DNA of 64,000 nucleotides from Pyrocephalus nanus (lineage: Eukaryota; Chordata; Aves; Passeriformes; Tyrannidae): assembly GCA_038380795.1 (NCBI GenBank), contig CM076259.1, positions 72,179,948 through 72,243,947 of the forward strand. Direction: 5' to 3'. The translations under genes were made by a program, and so were the position numbers. Positions 26,331-38,400 of the stretch are shown piece by piece. The number at the start of each line of letters is the position of its first letter. The first letter of the stretch is position 1. A model generated the notes under the pieces. That model had not been told where the DNA came from. It was given only the letters and a program-made list of their open reading frames with translations, and ran no database searches.

Positions 26331-29099
26331 AATACACACAGTTTCATCAGGGAAAACTGAGAGGAAGTAGCAGATTACATTTGAAAGTATTATTATTGTT
26401 GATGTCTTAAAATAGAACCATTTAATGTGTATTTAACCCAAATATATGTCATTATGGAAGTGTTATGTTGGCTTAGGATTTTGAAAAATGCAAAAATGCT
26501 GAGATGCCTCTTAATTTGAAAATAAAAATAGAAATAACTTTTATGAACTGATATAATAAATTTCATAATTTATTTTAAAGTGCAAGTTTATGCTAGCATT
26601 CCATAAGATTTCTTCATATATAAAAGGTTTCAGACATCTTTCAATTTGAGAAATTAATTATCTCTTCTGCTGTAGTTTATTTCATAGATAATCAAACTGG
26701 AAGAATTTGAAAAATTCTTAACTTGTAAAAAAATTATCTGAAAATAAAATAATGTGGATGAAGTGTTCTACAAAAACAAACAGCTGAAGTTACAATAAAT
26801 AACATTTCTCCTTGAAATATGAAATCATATCGGTTTTTCTTTTCTGTATTCCACCACTCCAGAGCATAAACTAAAAGAAATAATAGAGCAAAAGTAGTCC
26901 TACCAGTACTAATAGAAGAAACATACTGTGAATGTTTTGAAGGTAATGTCGTAGAACATGAAGCTTTGGTAAATGTTTTATGAAATGTGCTGTGCATATG
27001 TACTCACACTCCATCTTGGTGAAGCTGAATAAATAACATAAAAAATTCTTCAGCACATCCTGCTTTCATAGAGCTGAACAGCGTCTGGCCTTTTATTTTA
27101 TTCCTCAAGGTTAGCTGCTTTCCATTAGACTATGGCTCTTTAGAATTTGTCAAAAAACCAAAGCTGACTGTTAGGAGATGTGCAAGAAAGAAAACCCCGT
27201 GCTTTATCTTTTCAGTATGGCAATTATCTTCCCCATATTGGTTCCAACTACAGTTCACTTGTGTTTCAAGGAACAAAAACGTTTGATACTAGCTCCTCAA
27301 ACATCAATAATATCATAAGCTTCAGAAAATAATAAAAAAAAAAAGGACAGTCTTTTGACTTATAATACAAGATCATCTTTCCTGTCTCGCATCCCAGAGG
27401 TTGCACCAATCACCAAGTCTCAGAGGAACTGACTACTGTAGGCAATACATACACTTCAAAACTTCTCCAGGGAGTAATTTCAATTGCAACAGTAGGTTGC
27501 ATAGAGGGCTGTCTATGGATGAGCCTGAAGTTCATTAATAGAAATGCAGGTGTTCTGTGTTAGGGAGCACAGGACAAGACAAATGTGCCAGTCGTACCAA
27601 AACGTCTCAGCTGATCTTTTGAATTGAGGCAAGTGTTTGATTGGGTTTTTTTATCTCATGACTATTTCAGTATTTCTATATGAAACTTGCAGATTGTTTT
27701 GGTACAGATGATAAAGTATATTGCTGTAGGCAATGGCATCCTCAGACTGATAATCCAGAATCCCTTCTGATGATGACTTTGAGATTCCATCTCCGTTTTC
27801 CCCTTGCCACTATTACTTTATCCTGTGAAATAATGTCTTATTATTGATAAATACCCTTTCTTATCACCACACCAGAAACGGAACTTTTTAAGATGGTTTC
27901 CCATCCTGTTCAAACTTTTTTTCAGTTTAGCATACTACAAAACTAGTAATCTCTATGTAGGTAAGTGGAACATGGCATATATATTCTATTTGGGGTGAAA
28001 CAAGCAACATTTTGGTCATGCAAAGAGAAGCAAAACCTGATCCTCAGATTGCAATCAGAGAAACAATGACTGTGTGCTAAAAGGTTTTTGCTTCGAATTT
28101 GCTAGGTTTGACACATCACTGCCAATAAATATGAACTAATTTTAAGTCTAGAATATAAATACAGAAAGGTTGATCTGTCATCCTAATAGATAAGAATCTG
28201 TAAAAATATTAGGCCATTTCTCAATAGGTAAATACCTTAATTTATGTGTGCATTTAGAGGTTTTGTTGGATAGGGATTTTGGAGTGTGATGTTGGGGTTT
28301 ATTTCTGTTCAGAAGCTTGGTGAGACATCACTTGCGGGCAATATAAACATATATCAGTACTAAAACTCTGTATGAAAAGTACCTGTAGCAGGAAGAAAAA
28401 GAAAGAGAAATGCATTTGTGTTTATGAATTTGATAAGAACAGCTTAAAAAAAGGAAGTGCAATAAATTGTTTTAATATGTTTATTTAGGAAACGGGTCTG
28501 TAGTGTTACTTAATATATTTTCTTCACTGAAATGTGTGGCGAAAAATGGTAGTGTTGGTTACCTTGCCCTAGCAACAATAACATAGCTGCCACTTACAGC
28601 AGTGTGCTTGACGAAGCACTGTTCTCGCACTCAATTAAACTATCATGTTGACAGGAAAAAAATGGATCCACTTTGTTGCAGACTGTCAAACATGCTTTGC
28701 CTTCCAACCTCCATTATTCTATCTAAGTAAAATGTATCAAACCACTTAACTGTGCCTGCCACTGGGAGGGGGAAAAAAAAAAAGAAAAGAAAAAAAAAAA
28801 GAGTATGGTTTTAACAAGGAAAGTTCCCAACTTTCTGCAAACATTAGTAATATTATGTACATATTTCTAATTTTTATCATGAAAAAGTGCCAAGGAACTT
28901 TCAGAAAGAGATATTCCATCCTTCTTTCTTATGTGAGGCCTTTCTTATATCAATTTTATTTTTGTCAGCAGATAAATGATTTTCTTCCACTGAAGAATAA
29001 TTATATAAGCTCAGATTTTTTTCTTTTTTTTTGTTATTGCAATAAAAAGTTTCCTCATAGCTAGAAAAATCACTGTATGAATGTAAGGCTATAGGCAGA

Positions 29100-29660
29100 C
29101 TCTTCTCTCCTCATTATACAAACGCTCATTACATGGCAGTCCAGTAGGGACTGATGGTAGGAAAGTGGACAGAGCGCCACATTCTAGTGATTCCTGAATA
29201 CTGCCAAACCACTTGTGGTGTTACAGACTGCCACAGAGCACAGTTGCCCTTATGTGATGAAAGGCATGAAATTCCCTGCTGAAGGAAAGCTAAACGGTAA
29301 AGGTCTCTTTAATCCTGCTGAGTGATGCTCTGATACAGCTGTGTAACTGACTTGCTTTGACATTAATTTAGCTCACTCTTCTTTCTGATGCTTTGAGACT
29401 GCAACAAAGAGGAATGTTTTGCCACACAGTTGTCCTCAACACTCTGCCAAGTAACTGTTAGCAGCTAAGCAAAGTGACATCTGTGCATGTGGCAATTGTC
29501 TTTAGTCTGAAGCTATTTCTCTTAAATCTAAGCCTGAGGGCTTGAATCATCATTTCCCTGCATCTTGCCAATTGCGGGGTGTTATTTTTGCACCCATTTT
29601 TTTGTTTGGAAATAACTACTGAAATGAAAGACACTGAAAAAATAAACTCTGTTATCAAGT
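29100..29660. promoter_or_regulatory. Candidate conserved noncoding island 3' of SLITRK6
   Basis: This stretch has more balanced base composition than its flanks and contains many short motifs of the homeodomain (attaattt) and SOX (aacaaag) type. No CR1, LTR or open frame explains it. It lies about 2.5 kb past the SLITRK6 stop codon. Its regulatory function is inferred from composition and position only; conservation could not be tested here. Confidence 0.25.
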
Positions 29661-30819
29661 AGCATTTATATTTTTATTCTTATTTTTTCCTCTACACTAA
29701 TTTGAGATCTCTGAAAATTTGAAAAAGTACAATTTAATGGGTCTAATTCAGTATTCAAGGCTTTCTAGCATTACTACCATTGAATAAATTCAATTATTCA
29801 TTCTATCCTAAATACTAAAAATAATAAATTTATTTGGAATTTTTCTCCTCTGTGAAACTAATTTACTTAAATAGAGACATCTAGTGTAATTTTGATGCTC
29901 TAAGCCATCCCACCTGGGCTCCAGCTCCTCCTCCAGATCCATGTGAAACCCATTCACATGTCTTAAAAATTCAAATACATTTAAAATAACACTAGATAAC
30001 TCAGTTAATGCAAATTTATTGTATTTGCATTTTCCCTTGTCTCACCCTTACCTGCACAGGTAATACTTAACATTGTCTCTACTTGTCCAGAATAAAGATA
30101 ACAATGAAATAAATATGTGGCCACCACATTTTTCTTCCTAATCCTGCAATATAGACCGGCTTTCTGAATAACTTATTCTCATATATAGAAAGAGGAAATA
30201 ATACTTATTCTCTAATAAATGAAATTTTGATTTTTGTAAACCAAGAGACAACATGTAGTCAGATCCTCAAATTGCAGAAATTAGCATAGCACCATAAAAG
30301 TTGTTATCTCTTGCAAATTTGAAAGAACTGAGAATCTGACTTTCATTTGTTGTGTAGGAAATTTTTCTGTCAGAAATTTATGTACAAAGAATATGAAGAA
30401 CTCACATTCATATATACAAACAGGTAAGACATGAACAGTAATATGAAATAAAGAATACATCTTTTTACTTTATCAAGACTGCAATGCTAAATTTAGCATA
30501 CATATGTAGACGTAGTAATAAAGCTGATCTTTCACTTTACAATTAGGAATTAGAAAAAAAAATCATGCATAGTCAGTTTACAAAAGATTTGCTCAGAGGA
30601 AGATAAATGCAGGTCAGAAATTTTCTTTTGGCACCATGTCAGTCATGCACAGAGTTGCCATCGAATGGCCTTACTGCACTCAGGATAAGATGCTTCTGTC
30701 CACGTGACAAGAGTGAGAAGCATTGTGTTTAATTCCCAAATAGTTTTAAACTTGTGCAAGCAGAAGTTGTTGCCTTCTTTAAAAAGTGACCTTTAAGGAA
30801 AACACATTTTAAAAAAATC

Positions 30820-32114
30820 TTTATTTCCTTTTTATTAATAGGGAAAAGTTGCTTGACTAGCTTGAAAAGCCTCCAAGAATAAGCTTTTTCTTTTCTTGTG
30901 AGTTGGAAAAAAAATATACAAAATTATACAGAATAAATAGTAAATATAAATCTAGCAAGAATTCACTGAAAAAATAAACCTGCAGTGTTCTATGTTTTCT
31001 TTAACCTATTTTCCCCACAACACTTTATTTTCTTATAATTTCAGAAAATATATTTTTGTACAAAGAACTAAATACTATTATTCTTCCTCATGTGTGTGTA
31101 TTGTTGCAGTTATTCTGTCTGAGTGTTGCTTTTGGGTAGGGTGGGAAAGGACCTGTATTTGCACTTGGAAGTTCCTAGCCACAGCAAACCCATTTTCTCC
31201 AAGAATATTTAAACCAGCACAGAAGTTATTTATATACATGTGTATATATATATAAAAATCAAAGTTAATAAACACAGTAACATATTTACAGCTGATTCTC
31301 AGTAGCCTTTCAAATTGCCCAGGATTATGAGTTGAATCACCAGTGATGCACAATATTTTATAGCAGCAGCTCAAGAAAAGATTGTCCAAACTTAGGTAAA
31401 GCTATCAGATAGGGAAAGTAGCAAAAGGCTTACTTTTTCTTCGTCGAAGATATTGGGTAAACATAATTACATATTTTTCCTTCCACATACGATACAGAAT
31501 GCACATGATGAAGTTCTGTGTAAAATACTTAAATATTTGCAGGCTCTGGGTGCATACACAAAAATATTTTATCTTTTTTTCTTTTTAATTGACATTTAGT
31601 ATGAAAACATTTCAACTCCTTTCATATTTATTATAGGGTATTTCAGGTGTAGTTGTAGACAGTGGTCACGTATGCAGTGCATGTACTAACCTAACAAATA
31701 CACTCTAACCATATAAATACACAAGTATTTGGGGGGGTTGGGGTATTTTTTTAAGGAATATAATTAAATGCGGGGTAAAAAAAAAAAAAGAAAAAGTAAA
31801 GGTAATGAATATTTTCCCATAGATTGGGTACAGAATGGAATGCCATACACAACTTTTTAAAGTTATAAGGAATATTGCAATAAGCAATCTTCCTCCCACA
31901 TTTCAATCACACAAAATTCATGTTTTATTTGGGGTGAGACATATTGCCTGTACACAATCCCATGGCTTCCCACAGTGATCCCTGAGTTTTTCTTTGCTAG
32001 GATTACTGCTGTGCTTAAGTTCTGACTGTTGACATGTAAGGCACTTTTATTTACAATGGTTCCAACTTAAAATAAAATTATGGAAATTCGGCCCCAGCCC
32101 AAAATATTATCACC
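30820..32114 (-). other. SLITRK6: Inferred SLITRK6 3' UTR with candidate poly(A) signals
   Basis: Downstream of the TGA, AATAAA hexamers on the minus strand lie at 32046-32051, 31924-31929, 31627-31632, 31024-31029, and as a close pair at 30831-30836 and 30820-30825. The distal pair would give a UTR of about 1.3 kb, which is near the length I recall for mammalian SLITRK6 mRNA, so I place the end there. The proximal ones could serve shorter isoforms. No cleavage site can be proven from sequence alone. Confidence 0.45.
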
Positions 32115-34634
32115 TCATGTTTGTTGCTCCAGGACTTCCAGGTAGTCAGGCTCAGCATGTAAGTTAGCCTTGAGTTCAAAATACTCATTTTTAGTTTGTT
32201 CTAGAAAAACCTTTCTTGGCCTGGAGTACATGAGTGTCTCCATTAGCTTCAGCTCTTCATGTGCTCCAGGATAATGAACTTCCATGTCAGGCTGCAGCTG
32301 GACAATATTTTTTCTTAGATACTCTGTGATCCCTAGTTGCTGGAGTTCTCTCTCTTTTTCAAGAATGTTTCTATACAAGCAGCTAGCATCCTGAAAAGAC
32401 AGAAATTCAGCAGATTGATCTGTAGCCTTATATTTGACATTTGAACCTGTAAGTGGTGAACTGTTCTCTCTTTCCAGGAGACTTCGGCGAAGATATTTGC
32501 AATCGTTAGCATCCTTCTCACTTCCCTCCTGCTGTTGCTCAGTGTGCTTGGGGCTGAAGGACGGGCTTCGGTAGACCTGCACCATGGGGGTGACCATACG
32601 TTGCTCATAGAGAGTTGCAGCTGGGTGCTCTGTTGTGTGGTGTGTTGTCTTATGCCCGTACATGCTGTACTGCAAGTGAACTGGGCTACTGTCCCTCATT
32701 TGCTCATCCACCTGCTTCTTTTTGCACCTTCGTCGCCGATGAAGAACAAGAACAACTATTCCTGCTGCGCAAAATACAATAGTTATAAACACAATGAGCA
32801 ATCCTAAGATTAGAACAGAAAGTGGGACAGCATCTGTAAGGGACCGCAGGATGGTATCTGCAGTGCTGGCAGTAGGAGAAGAAGTTGTCACAACTACAAA
32901 ATTGGCATGAGTTGGTAGGGCAGGGCTGTTTATTAAACCTGGACACAAGACTTCACTGTTCAGGGATTTTAATTCCTTTTTTGCTAGATGCCCCGGAGAT
33001 TTGCAAAAAATACCACCCATCATGGTATTCTTACTCAGTTTTTGTATCCATTTTTGCAGCCCAACTGAATCACAGGTACAGTCCCAAGGGTTGTCTTCAA
33101 GTTCTATTTGTACCAGCATATCCAGTTCATCCAAGACATTGCTCACTGGCAAATGAGCAAATTGGTTTGTTTTCAGATTTAATCTAGTGAGGGGAATACC
33201 TGAAAAGATATGGGGTGGTAAAGCCTGCAGAAGGTTGTTATTTAAGTAGAGGACTTTCAGTTTTGGCATTGCATTAAATGTCCCTGGCAAAACTTCTTTG
33301 ATGGCATTATATTCAAGGTACAAGTACTCAAGGTGCTGAAGGCCAAGGAAAAGGTTCTGACTTAACTTAGTAAGATGATTGCCATTGAGATATAATTTCT
33401 GTAGTCTAGTCAGGTTCATAAAGGAACCTTCCTCAAGGATTTCAATGCGATTATTCCCCAGGTGAAGCATTTCCAGGCTGGCATAGTCCACCAGATCTGA
33501 TTTCAGTAATGTCTGAATAATGTTTCCAGCTAGAATAAGCTTTTTAGGATTTGGAGGAGGTGGTCCTAAGTCAGACAAACTTTCAATATTTCGCTCCTGG
33601 CAGTGCATAAGAACTCCTGAGAGCATATGGCTGGTGCAGTGACAGGGGACGGGACAAGAGATTCCTGGAAAAGTAGTAGGCTTTGAAGTGTGAAGCACTA
33701 AACTTGGTTCTTTAGTAGGAGCTTTCAGAAGAGGAATCACCTTAGTCGATAGGTGACTATCACTGATAGAGGTGGTCACAACCAGGGGTAGTGACCCTGA
33801 AGGATCTTCAAGTTCACTGACAGGATGAGTAGGACAAAGTGATTCTTTTTTCAACCGGCTTAAGATGCTGCCTTTAATAACTGAAGGACTATTGCATACA
33901 ACATCACCTATTATTGACTGAGGAGGCATGTTTTCTAGCCATATCTTGAGCTGCAACAAATCACAGTTACAGACCCATTTATTGTCTTCCAGCTGCAGGT
34001 CTAGTATTCTACCAATGTGTTCCAAAAAGCCAACATAGGGCAGTGTCTGTAACTGGTTTCCACGCAGATCTAAATGGGTCAATGGCACAAAACGAAATAT
34101 GTTTGGAGGAAGATACTCAATGGCATTATCATTCAAAATGAGCACTTTAAGCCTGTTGAGCTTGCTGAAGGCACTTGCTTCAATCACTGTGATGAAATTG
34201 TTGTCTGCTTGAAGAAACTCCAAATTTTCCAATCCATTAAACGTATCTTCTTTAAGTGTTTCTAAAGAATTGTGATTGATATGAAGTTGTTTAAGAAGGC
34301 TGAGACCATTGAAAGCCCCAGGCTCAATATCTGCAATATTGTTAAAACCAAGATGTAGAGAGATAGCATTAACAAGGCCAGCAAATTCATTCATATGTAA
34401 CATACTCAGGCCATTGTTTAACAAATTAAGATGGAAAGGCCGTGATGGTGGGACATTTATTTCTGAAACCATCTTGATGCCTCTTTCGTCACAGTTTATA
34501 ATAATGGTATCATCCTTTTCTTCACAGGAACACAGACTCTGACAAGATCCTCTGGCTGAAGAAAAAGAGGGCTGCGATTGGAAAGGATCAGATGCAACCA
34601 CAACTGAATATAGAATAAAAGTCCAAAGCTTCAT
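32115..34634 (-). CDS. SLITRK6: SLIT and NTRK-like protein 6, complete
   Basis: Single-pass neuronal membrane receptor of the SLITRK family. Members act as postsynaptic organisers and regulate neurite growth; SLITRK6 loss in humans causes myopia and deafness. The 839-residue product starts with a hydrophobic signal peptide (about 1-27). Next is LRRNT1 (Cys31, 35, 37, 48), leucine-rich repeats (about 66-210) and LRRCT1 (Cys222, 224, 247, 267). A Pro/Ser/Thr-rich linker precedes LRRNT2 (Cys327, 331, 333, 345), a second repeat block (about 364-510) and LRRCT2 (Cys519, 521, 544, 564). The membrane helix is about 604-631, followed by HRRRRCKKK. The 200-residue tail is tyrosine-rich and ends EPDYLEVLEQQT. 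Length is close to human SLITRK6 (841), and residues such as ERNIESLSDL and ITEYLRKNI identify member 6. One N-glycosylation sequon (Asn407) is visible in the ectodomain. The ATG has A at -3 and sits 15 nt inside the exon; the gene is intact. Confidence 0.98.
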   Translation of the reverse strand: MKLWTFILYSVVVASDPFQSQPSFSSARGSCQSLCSCEEKDDTIIINCDERGIKMVSEINVPPSRPFHLNLLNNGLSMLHMNEFAGLVNAISLHLGFNNIADIEPGAFNGLSLLKQLHINHNSLETLKEDTFNGLENLEFLQADNNFITVIEASAFSKLNRLKVLILNDNAIEYLPPNIFRFVPLTHLDLRGNQLQTLPYVGFLEHIGRILDLQLEDNKWVCNCDLLQLKIWLENMPPQSIIGDVVCNSPSVIKGSILSRLKKESLCPTHPVSELEDPSGSLPLVVTTSISDSHLSTKVIPLLKAPTKEPSLVLHTSKPTTFPGISCPVPCHCTSHMLSGVLMHCQERNIESLSDLGPPPPNPKKLILAGNIIQTLLKSDLVDYASLEMLHLGNNRIEILEEGSFMNLTRLQKLYLNGNHLTKLSQNLFLGLQHLEYLYLEYNAIKEVLPGTFNAMPKLKVLYLNNNLLQALPPHIFSGIPLTRLNLKTNQFAHLPVSNVLDELDMLVQIELEDNPWDCTCDSVGLQKWIQKLSKNTMMGGIFCKSPGHLAKKELKSLNSEVLCPGLINSPALPTHANFVVVTTSSPTASTADTILRSLTDAVPLSVLILGLLIVFITIVFCAAGIVVLVLHRRRRCKKKQVDEQMRDSSPVHLQYSMYGHKTTHHTTEHPAATLYEQRMVTPMVQVYRSPSFSPKHTEQQQEGSEKDANDCKYLRRSLLERENSSPLTGSNVKYKATDQSAEFLSFQDASCLYRNILEKERELQQLGITEYLRKNIVQLQPDMEVHYPGAHEELKLMETLMYSRPRKVFLEQTKNEYFELKANLHAEPDYLEVLEQQT

Positions 34635-34649
34635 CTTGTCCAGCAGATT

Positions 34650-35839
34650 CTAATAATAAAAAAAAAAAAAAAGAAAAAGTAATAAAGTAATGATTTCAGA
34701 GGGTTTGGGTTGTTTCTAGGGCAAAAGGGAGAAAAAAAACATTCCTAATGCTTGTCATTGAGCTATCCCATCTTTTAAACAATATTATATTGCGCAAAAC
34801 AATTGAATTATTTTCTAATATAAGAATATATATTCAGTTTAATCTACTGAATCAATAAACAGTCATAAGGAAAGATAATCAGGAGTGTGTTGCCTTTATT
34901 TATATACTATACAGACTTTCAGTGGACTGCAGTAATAAGTTACTGTTCCAAGCAACTTATATAGAAACCAATATAGTGTTTTGGATCATTGCTTTGTGTC
35001 ATCAAATAGCACTGCAAATTTTAAGACTACTTTGCTAAGCTTAACTTAATGTTATCCAGCTGCTGCTGAGAAGAAATAAGATTTGGTTTGATTCAACAAT
35101 ATGTTGTGAACACAAGCCCATTCAGTCAGGATACAGGGAATTTCCCTTAGGTTCTGCATTGTATGTGGAAATCAAAAGGTATTTCCTCTGCAATCCTTGT
35201 ACCCACAAACTGAAAAGGAAGTAGACAAAATAATTATTTTTCTTTTCTTAAATTTTATTGCATATATATTGTTGTTTGTAAATATTTAGTTGAAGAGATA
35301 CCACAACACATAGTCGTGTAACGTTTGCATATAATATACACATAAAAAAAATTGTATACACGATTAAAGAAAAAAGAAGAGAGAACTGACTGCAGTACAT
35401 TTCAGAAGAAACAAGTAAGCAAGGAAAAATTTGTTTTGAGATTAACATTAGACTCTTTCTGATTATTATAATCATCAATTATCACAAAAGTTCTGAAATG
35501 TATATGGAACTGACTGTGCTTTAAAATTAAAAATTATCACCACTGTCATCCATATGATATGTAACATAATTAGCACCTTTCAAGCTGATGTTGAACTTTG
35601 CAGTACCTGGTAAATGCATCATTCCAATACAGCTATGGACTCACAAGCAAAATGTATATGTTTAAATCAATCATTTATTATTGGTTTGAATTAACTTGTG
35701 CTACACTCCATTTAAAGATCCTCTGTTTCTTTTTGTCAAGGCTGTCAGTTTGTAAGAACAACAGTAACTCTTGATATCAGAAGTAGAGTGAAATCACTGT
35801 TTATAATCTTTAATTAAACATTTACACATATCCTAAAAA

Positions 35840-35879
<40 letters not shown>

Positions 35880-37905
35880 AAAAAAAATCTTAAAATAGAA
35901 TGGATGATTTATAAATCAGTAACTTTTATGGGCTGTGATATTTACGTGAAGATTCTCAAGGAATCTATCTAAGCCAGATTCTTAAATAATCCATCTAATA
36001 AAGGTAAGTTGATCTTTCCAACTAAGCTATTGAAACACTGAGTACAGCATATCACGTCAAAACTAGCTGTATTAATTTCTGAAAGATTAGAACCTTTCAT
36101 GAGGATCAATTCAGTTATATGCATGAACATTCTTTTAGTGTGGCCACATGATTTGGCATCTCATCAAAACATATTTTAATTATCATATACCTTGGTTTCT
36201 GGAGGTAAAGGCTTTCCTTAGAACAGATTGCAAAGATTTACATATGCAAGCATTTAAATGCTGTGGCATGAATATTACATACACACACACAGAAGGAACA
36301 ACAGTTAATGTGTGCACAGTGAATTATATTTTTCTCCATTAGCAGCTCCTGATAAGTGGGAGTAGAAGCATGAGTTTAGAAGTTGAAAGTGCAATTCACA
36401 GTGTGAGAAAAAGTGTCCCTAAAATGAGCTTTTATCTTTGTTTCACTAGAACAAATAATTTTACTGTCTCAAATAACACTTCCTGAACTCCAGTTGCCTA
36501 TGTTTAATATATATGCCTTTAGGCCTGTTTTCCCAAGAAGTATTGGATAAGATACAACATGTCAAGATGTTATTTTGAAGTATGCAGAATAATTCCAGGA
36601 TCATATTATGCTAGAGATTTATTTTTTACATGTATCACTACCCTTCCCAGTGGCCCAAGTTAAAAAATATGAGCTCTTGACTCAGATGCCAGCTTCAAAC
36701 CTACTGTATGACTAATTCAACTTTATTTCTGTACACTTTTTCTCATCAGAAATTCCAACGTCAATCTGCATCAAATTCAAAGTGCACTTATAAAGTCCCT
36801 GAGCAAAATTAAATCAAAAGAAAAAAAATAATAATCTGAAAGGCATGTTGCATTGTAGTGCATTTTGAAAAATTGGGTTATAAAAATGAAAGCCCTCCTC
36901 ACAGAGATGAAAGTAACAACATTTGTAACCAATTGGAAAACATTCACATTTTAATCATCGTCATACTTCTGTGAGCAGCAATGCCAGAACTCTCACACAC
37001 AGATATATACACACAATAAAAAATAATAGGAAGGTTTTATTCCTTTTTCTTGGTTTTATTTTCTTTTTTCTAAACACTCAGAAATATGTAATGAAGTTCT
37101 CAGTGGGTTACTATTGTACAATAAAAACTCCTTTCAAGTAATAGATTATTAGCATTTAACTGAAGGAATGCAGAATAAAATAAAATTTAATTTAAAATTC
37201 TTGACAAAGCTGAACTTTTTTTATTCCACAAGGTGAAGTTTTTCAGCAAAATCTACATGGTAACAGGTTTTTTTTTTCATTTTATCTGCTGTCATCTAAG
37301 TCATTGCTGACTGCATACAGTAACTAAGCTCTGTAGGAATTCTAAAAGACTAAAAAATGTCACCATCTTTTCTATGAGGCAAAGTTGAATAGTTTCAGAA
37401 GTAGCTACCTTACAGCAAAGACATTGCATGCTTGATAAGTAATAATTTATGTGTTTTTGCAATATTGAAATAGCTTGTTTCATTCGTTAGGGTTTCTTTG
37501 TTTGTTTGTTTTAATTCAGCTATTTAAAAAATGATTGTTGAAGATTTTCAAAGCCTCAAGTTAATCACTGGGAATTTCTGAAAGCCTTCAGGATTGTTTA
37601 TTAAATTCTGAAGGGAATCACAGTCAGATGATGCATTTAAGACCACTCTTGCAGTTCATGAAATAAAAACAAATACCCATTCCTCTCCCCTCAAGGGATT
37701 CGAAAACAGCGTTCCCTTAATACACACATTCTACACAGTTAGCAGTTTGAATAAACGTGCCTGGCAAACTGTTTAGAATACAGTACAAATTGCCATTGTT
37801 TAATATAAAAGTTATACAAAGTCATGCAGAAAAATAAATTCAACTTGTACTGAGAAATTAAATTTTCATGTGTTAGGCTAATTAACTAACTGGAATCTTT
37901 CTTAC
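34650..37905 (-). other. SLITRK6: Inferred SLITRK6 intron 1 (5' UTR intron)
   Basis: On the minus strand the intron starts with GTAAG (37905-37901) after an exonic CAG. It ends with a pyrimidine-rich tract (complement of the A run at 34660-34676) followed by TTATTATTAG at 34650-34651. The next 15 bases lead to the ATG. The size of about 3.26 kb agrees with my memory of the two-exon human gene. It contains no recognisable mobile element apart from the poly(A) run listed separately. Short ORFs inside are meaningless. Confidence 0.7.
35842..35877 (+). repeat. Poly(A) run of 36
   Basis: An uninterrupted run of 36 A on the plus strand, inside the inferred SLITRK6 intron. In the transcript it would be a U36 tract. 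Confidence 0.95.
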
Positions 37906-38400
37906 CTGTACAGCAGTAACACTCCCTGAAACACTCAGCAATGCACTGTTGGAGCAGCTGTTTCAATGCAATGTAAATTTTCCCAGTGAAAAATGCACAC
38001 TTTCTTCCGAGTTTCACTTTGCTGCAAGCTCTGGTAATGCTACAGCTCCATAAAGTTAAAATCCTTGTTCAGAAGACAAAGTACAAAGCATTCAATTGAA
38101 AAAATCTTCCAGGCAGCCGTGCACATCAGACCATCCTGTAAGCAGTTGTCCTTTTTCCTCAATTAAAATTCACAGCATACTTCACAGCTAGGCTGACTTT
38201 TCTGCATATAGTTAACTGTTTGCAAGCATTTTGATGCAGTAAATAAACAAGATGCTCAGCAGAGCTTGACTTGATCACTTGGTTTGTCAGATTTTTAGAT
38301 GCAAGCTGCTCCTGTGTTCTCTCTGTTCTTTCTAGTCTTTCCTGTTAGCTCAGTTTGTTATTAGTCAGATTGCCAGGGGCTGGGAGGTAGGCGTAAATAA
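37906..38400 (-). other. SLITRK6: Inferred SLITRK6 noncoding exon 1
   Basis: The 3' boundary is set by a strong donor (CAG|GTAAG) at 37906/37905. The 5' boundary is a guess from promoter motifs. The stretch is less AT-rich than the intron. Read on the minus strand it contains seven ATG triplets (for example at 38229, 38178, 38134, 38091 and 38051). None leads to a long open frame, so the main start stays in exon 2. Confidence 0.5.

Larger units (their letters stand above)
24913..30819. other. Intergenic desert downstream of SLITRK6
   Basis: No supported gene. It holds a T-rich tract at 26266-26330, purine-rich A/G sequence at about 28770-28802 and a candidate noncoding island at 29100-29660. 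A further balanced-composition patch lies at about 28540-28640, and another at about 30600-30730. Confidence 0.6.

Noticed and set aside
28563..28576. RFX X-box-like motif on the minus strand (gttgctagggcaag)
   Set aside because: It has one mismatch in the second half-site, is far from any start site, and a short degenerate motif alone is weak evidence.
31078..31389. 103-codon minus ORF downstream of SLITRK6
   Set aside because: It lies in the inferred 3' UTR, is domain-free, and runs through a TA microsatellite.
32535..33187. ORFs antisense to SLITRK6 (32535-32807, 32885-33187) and out-of-frame ORFs (32333-32608, 32704-32946)
   Set aside because: They are shadows of the long conserved SLITRK6 frame.
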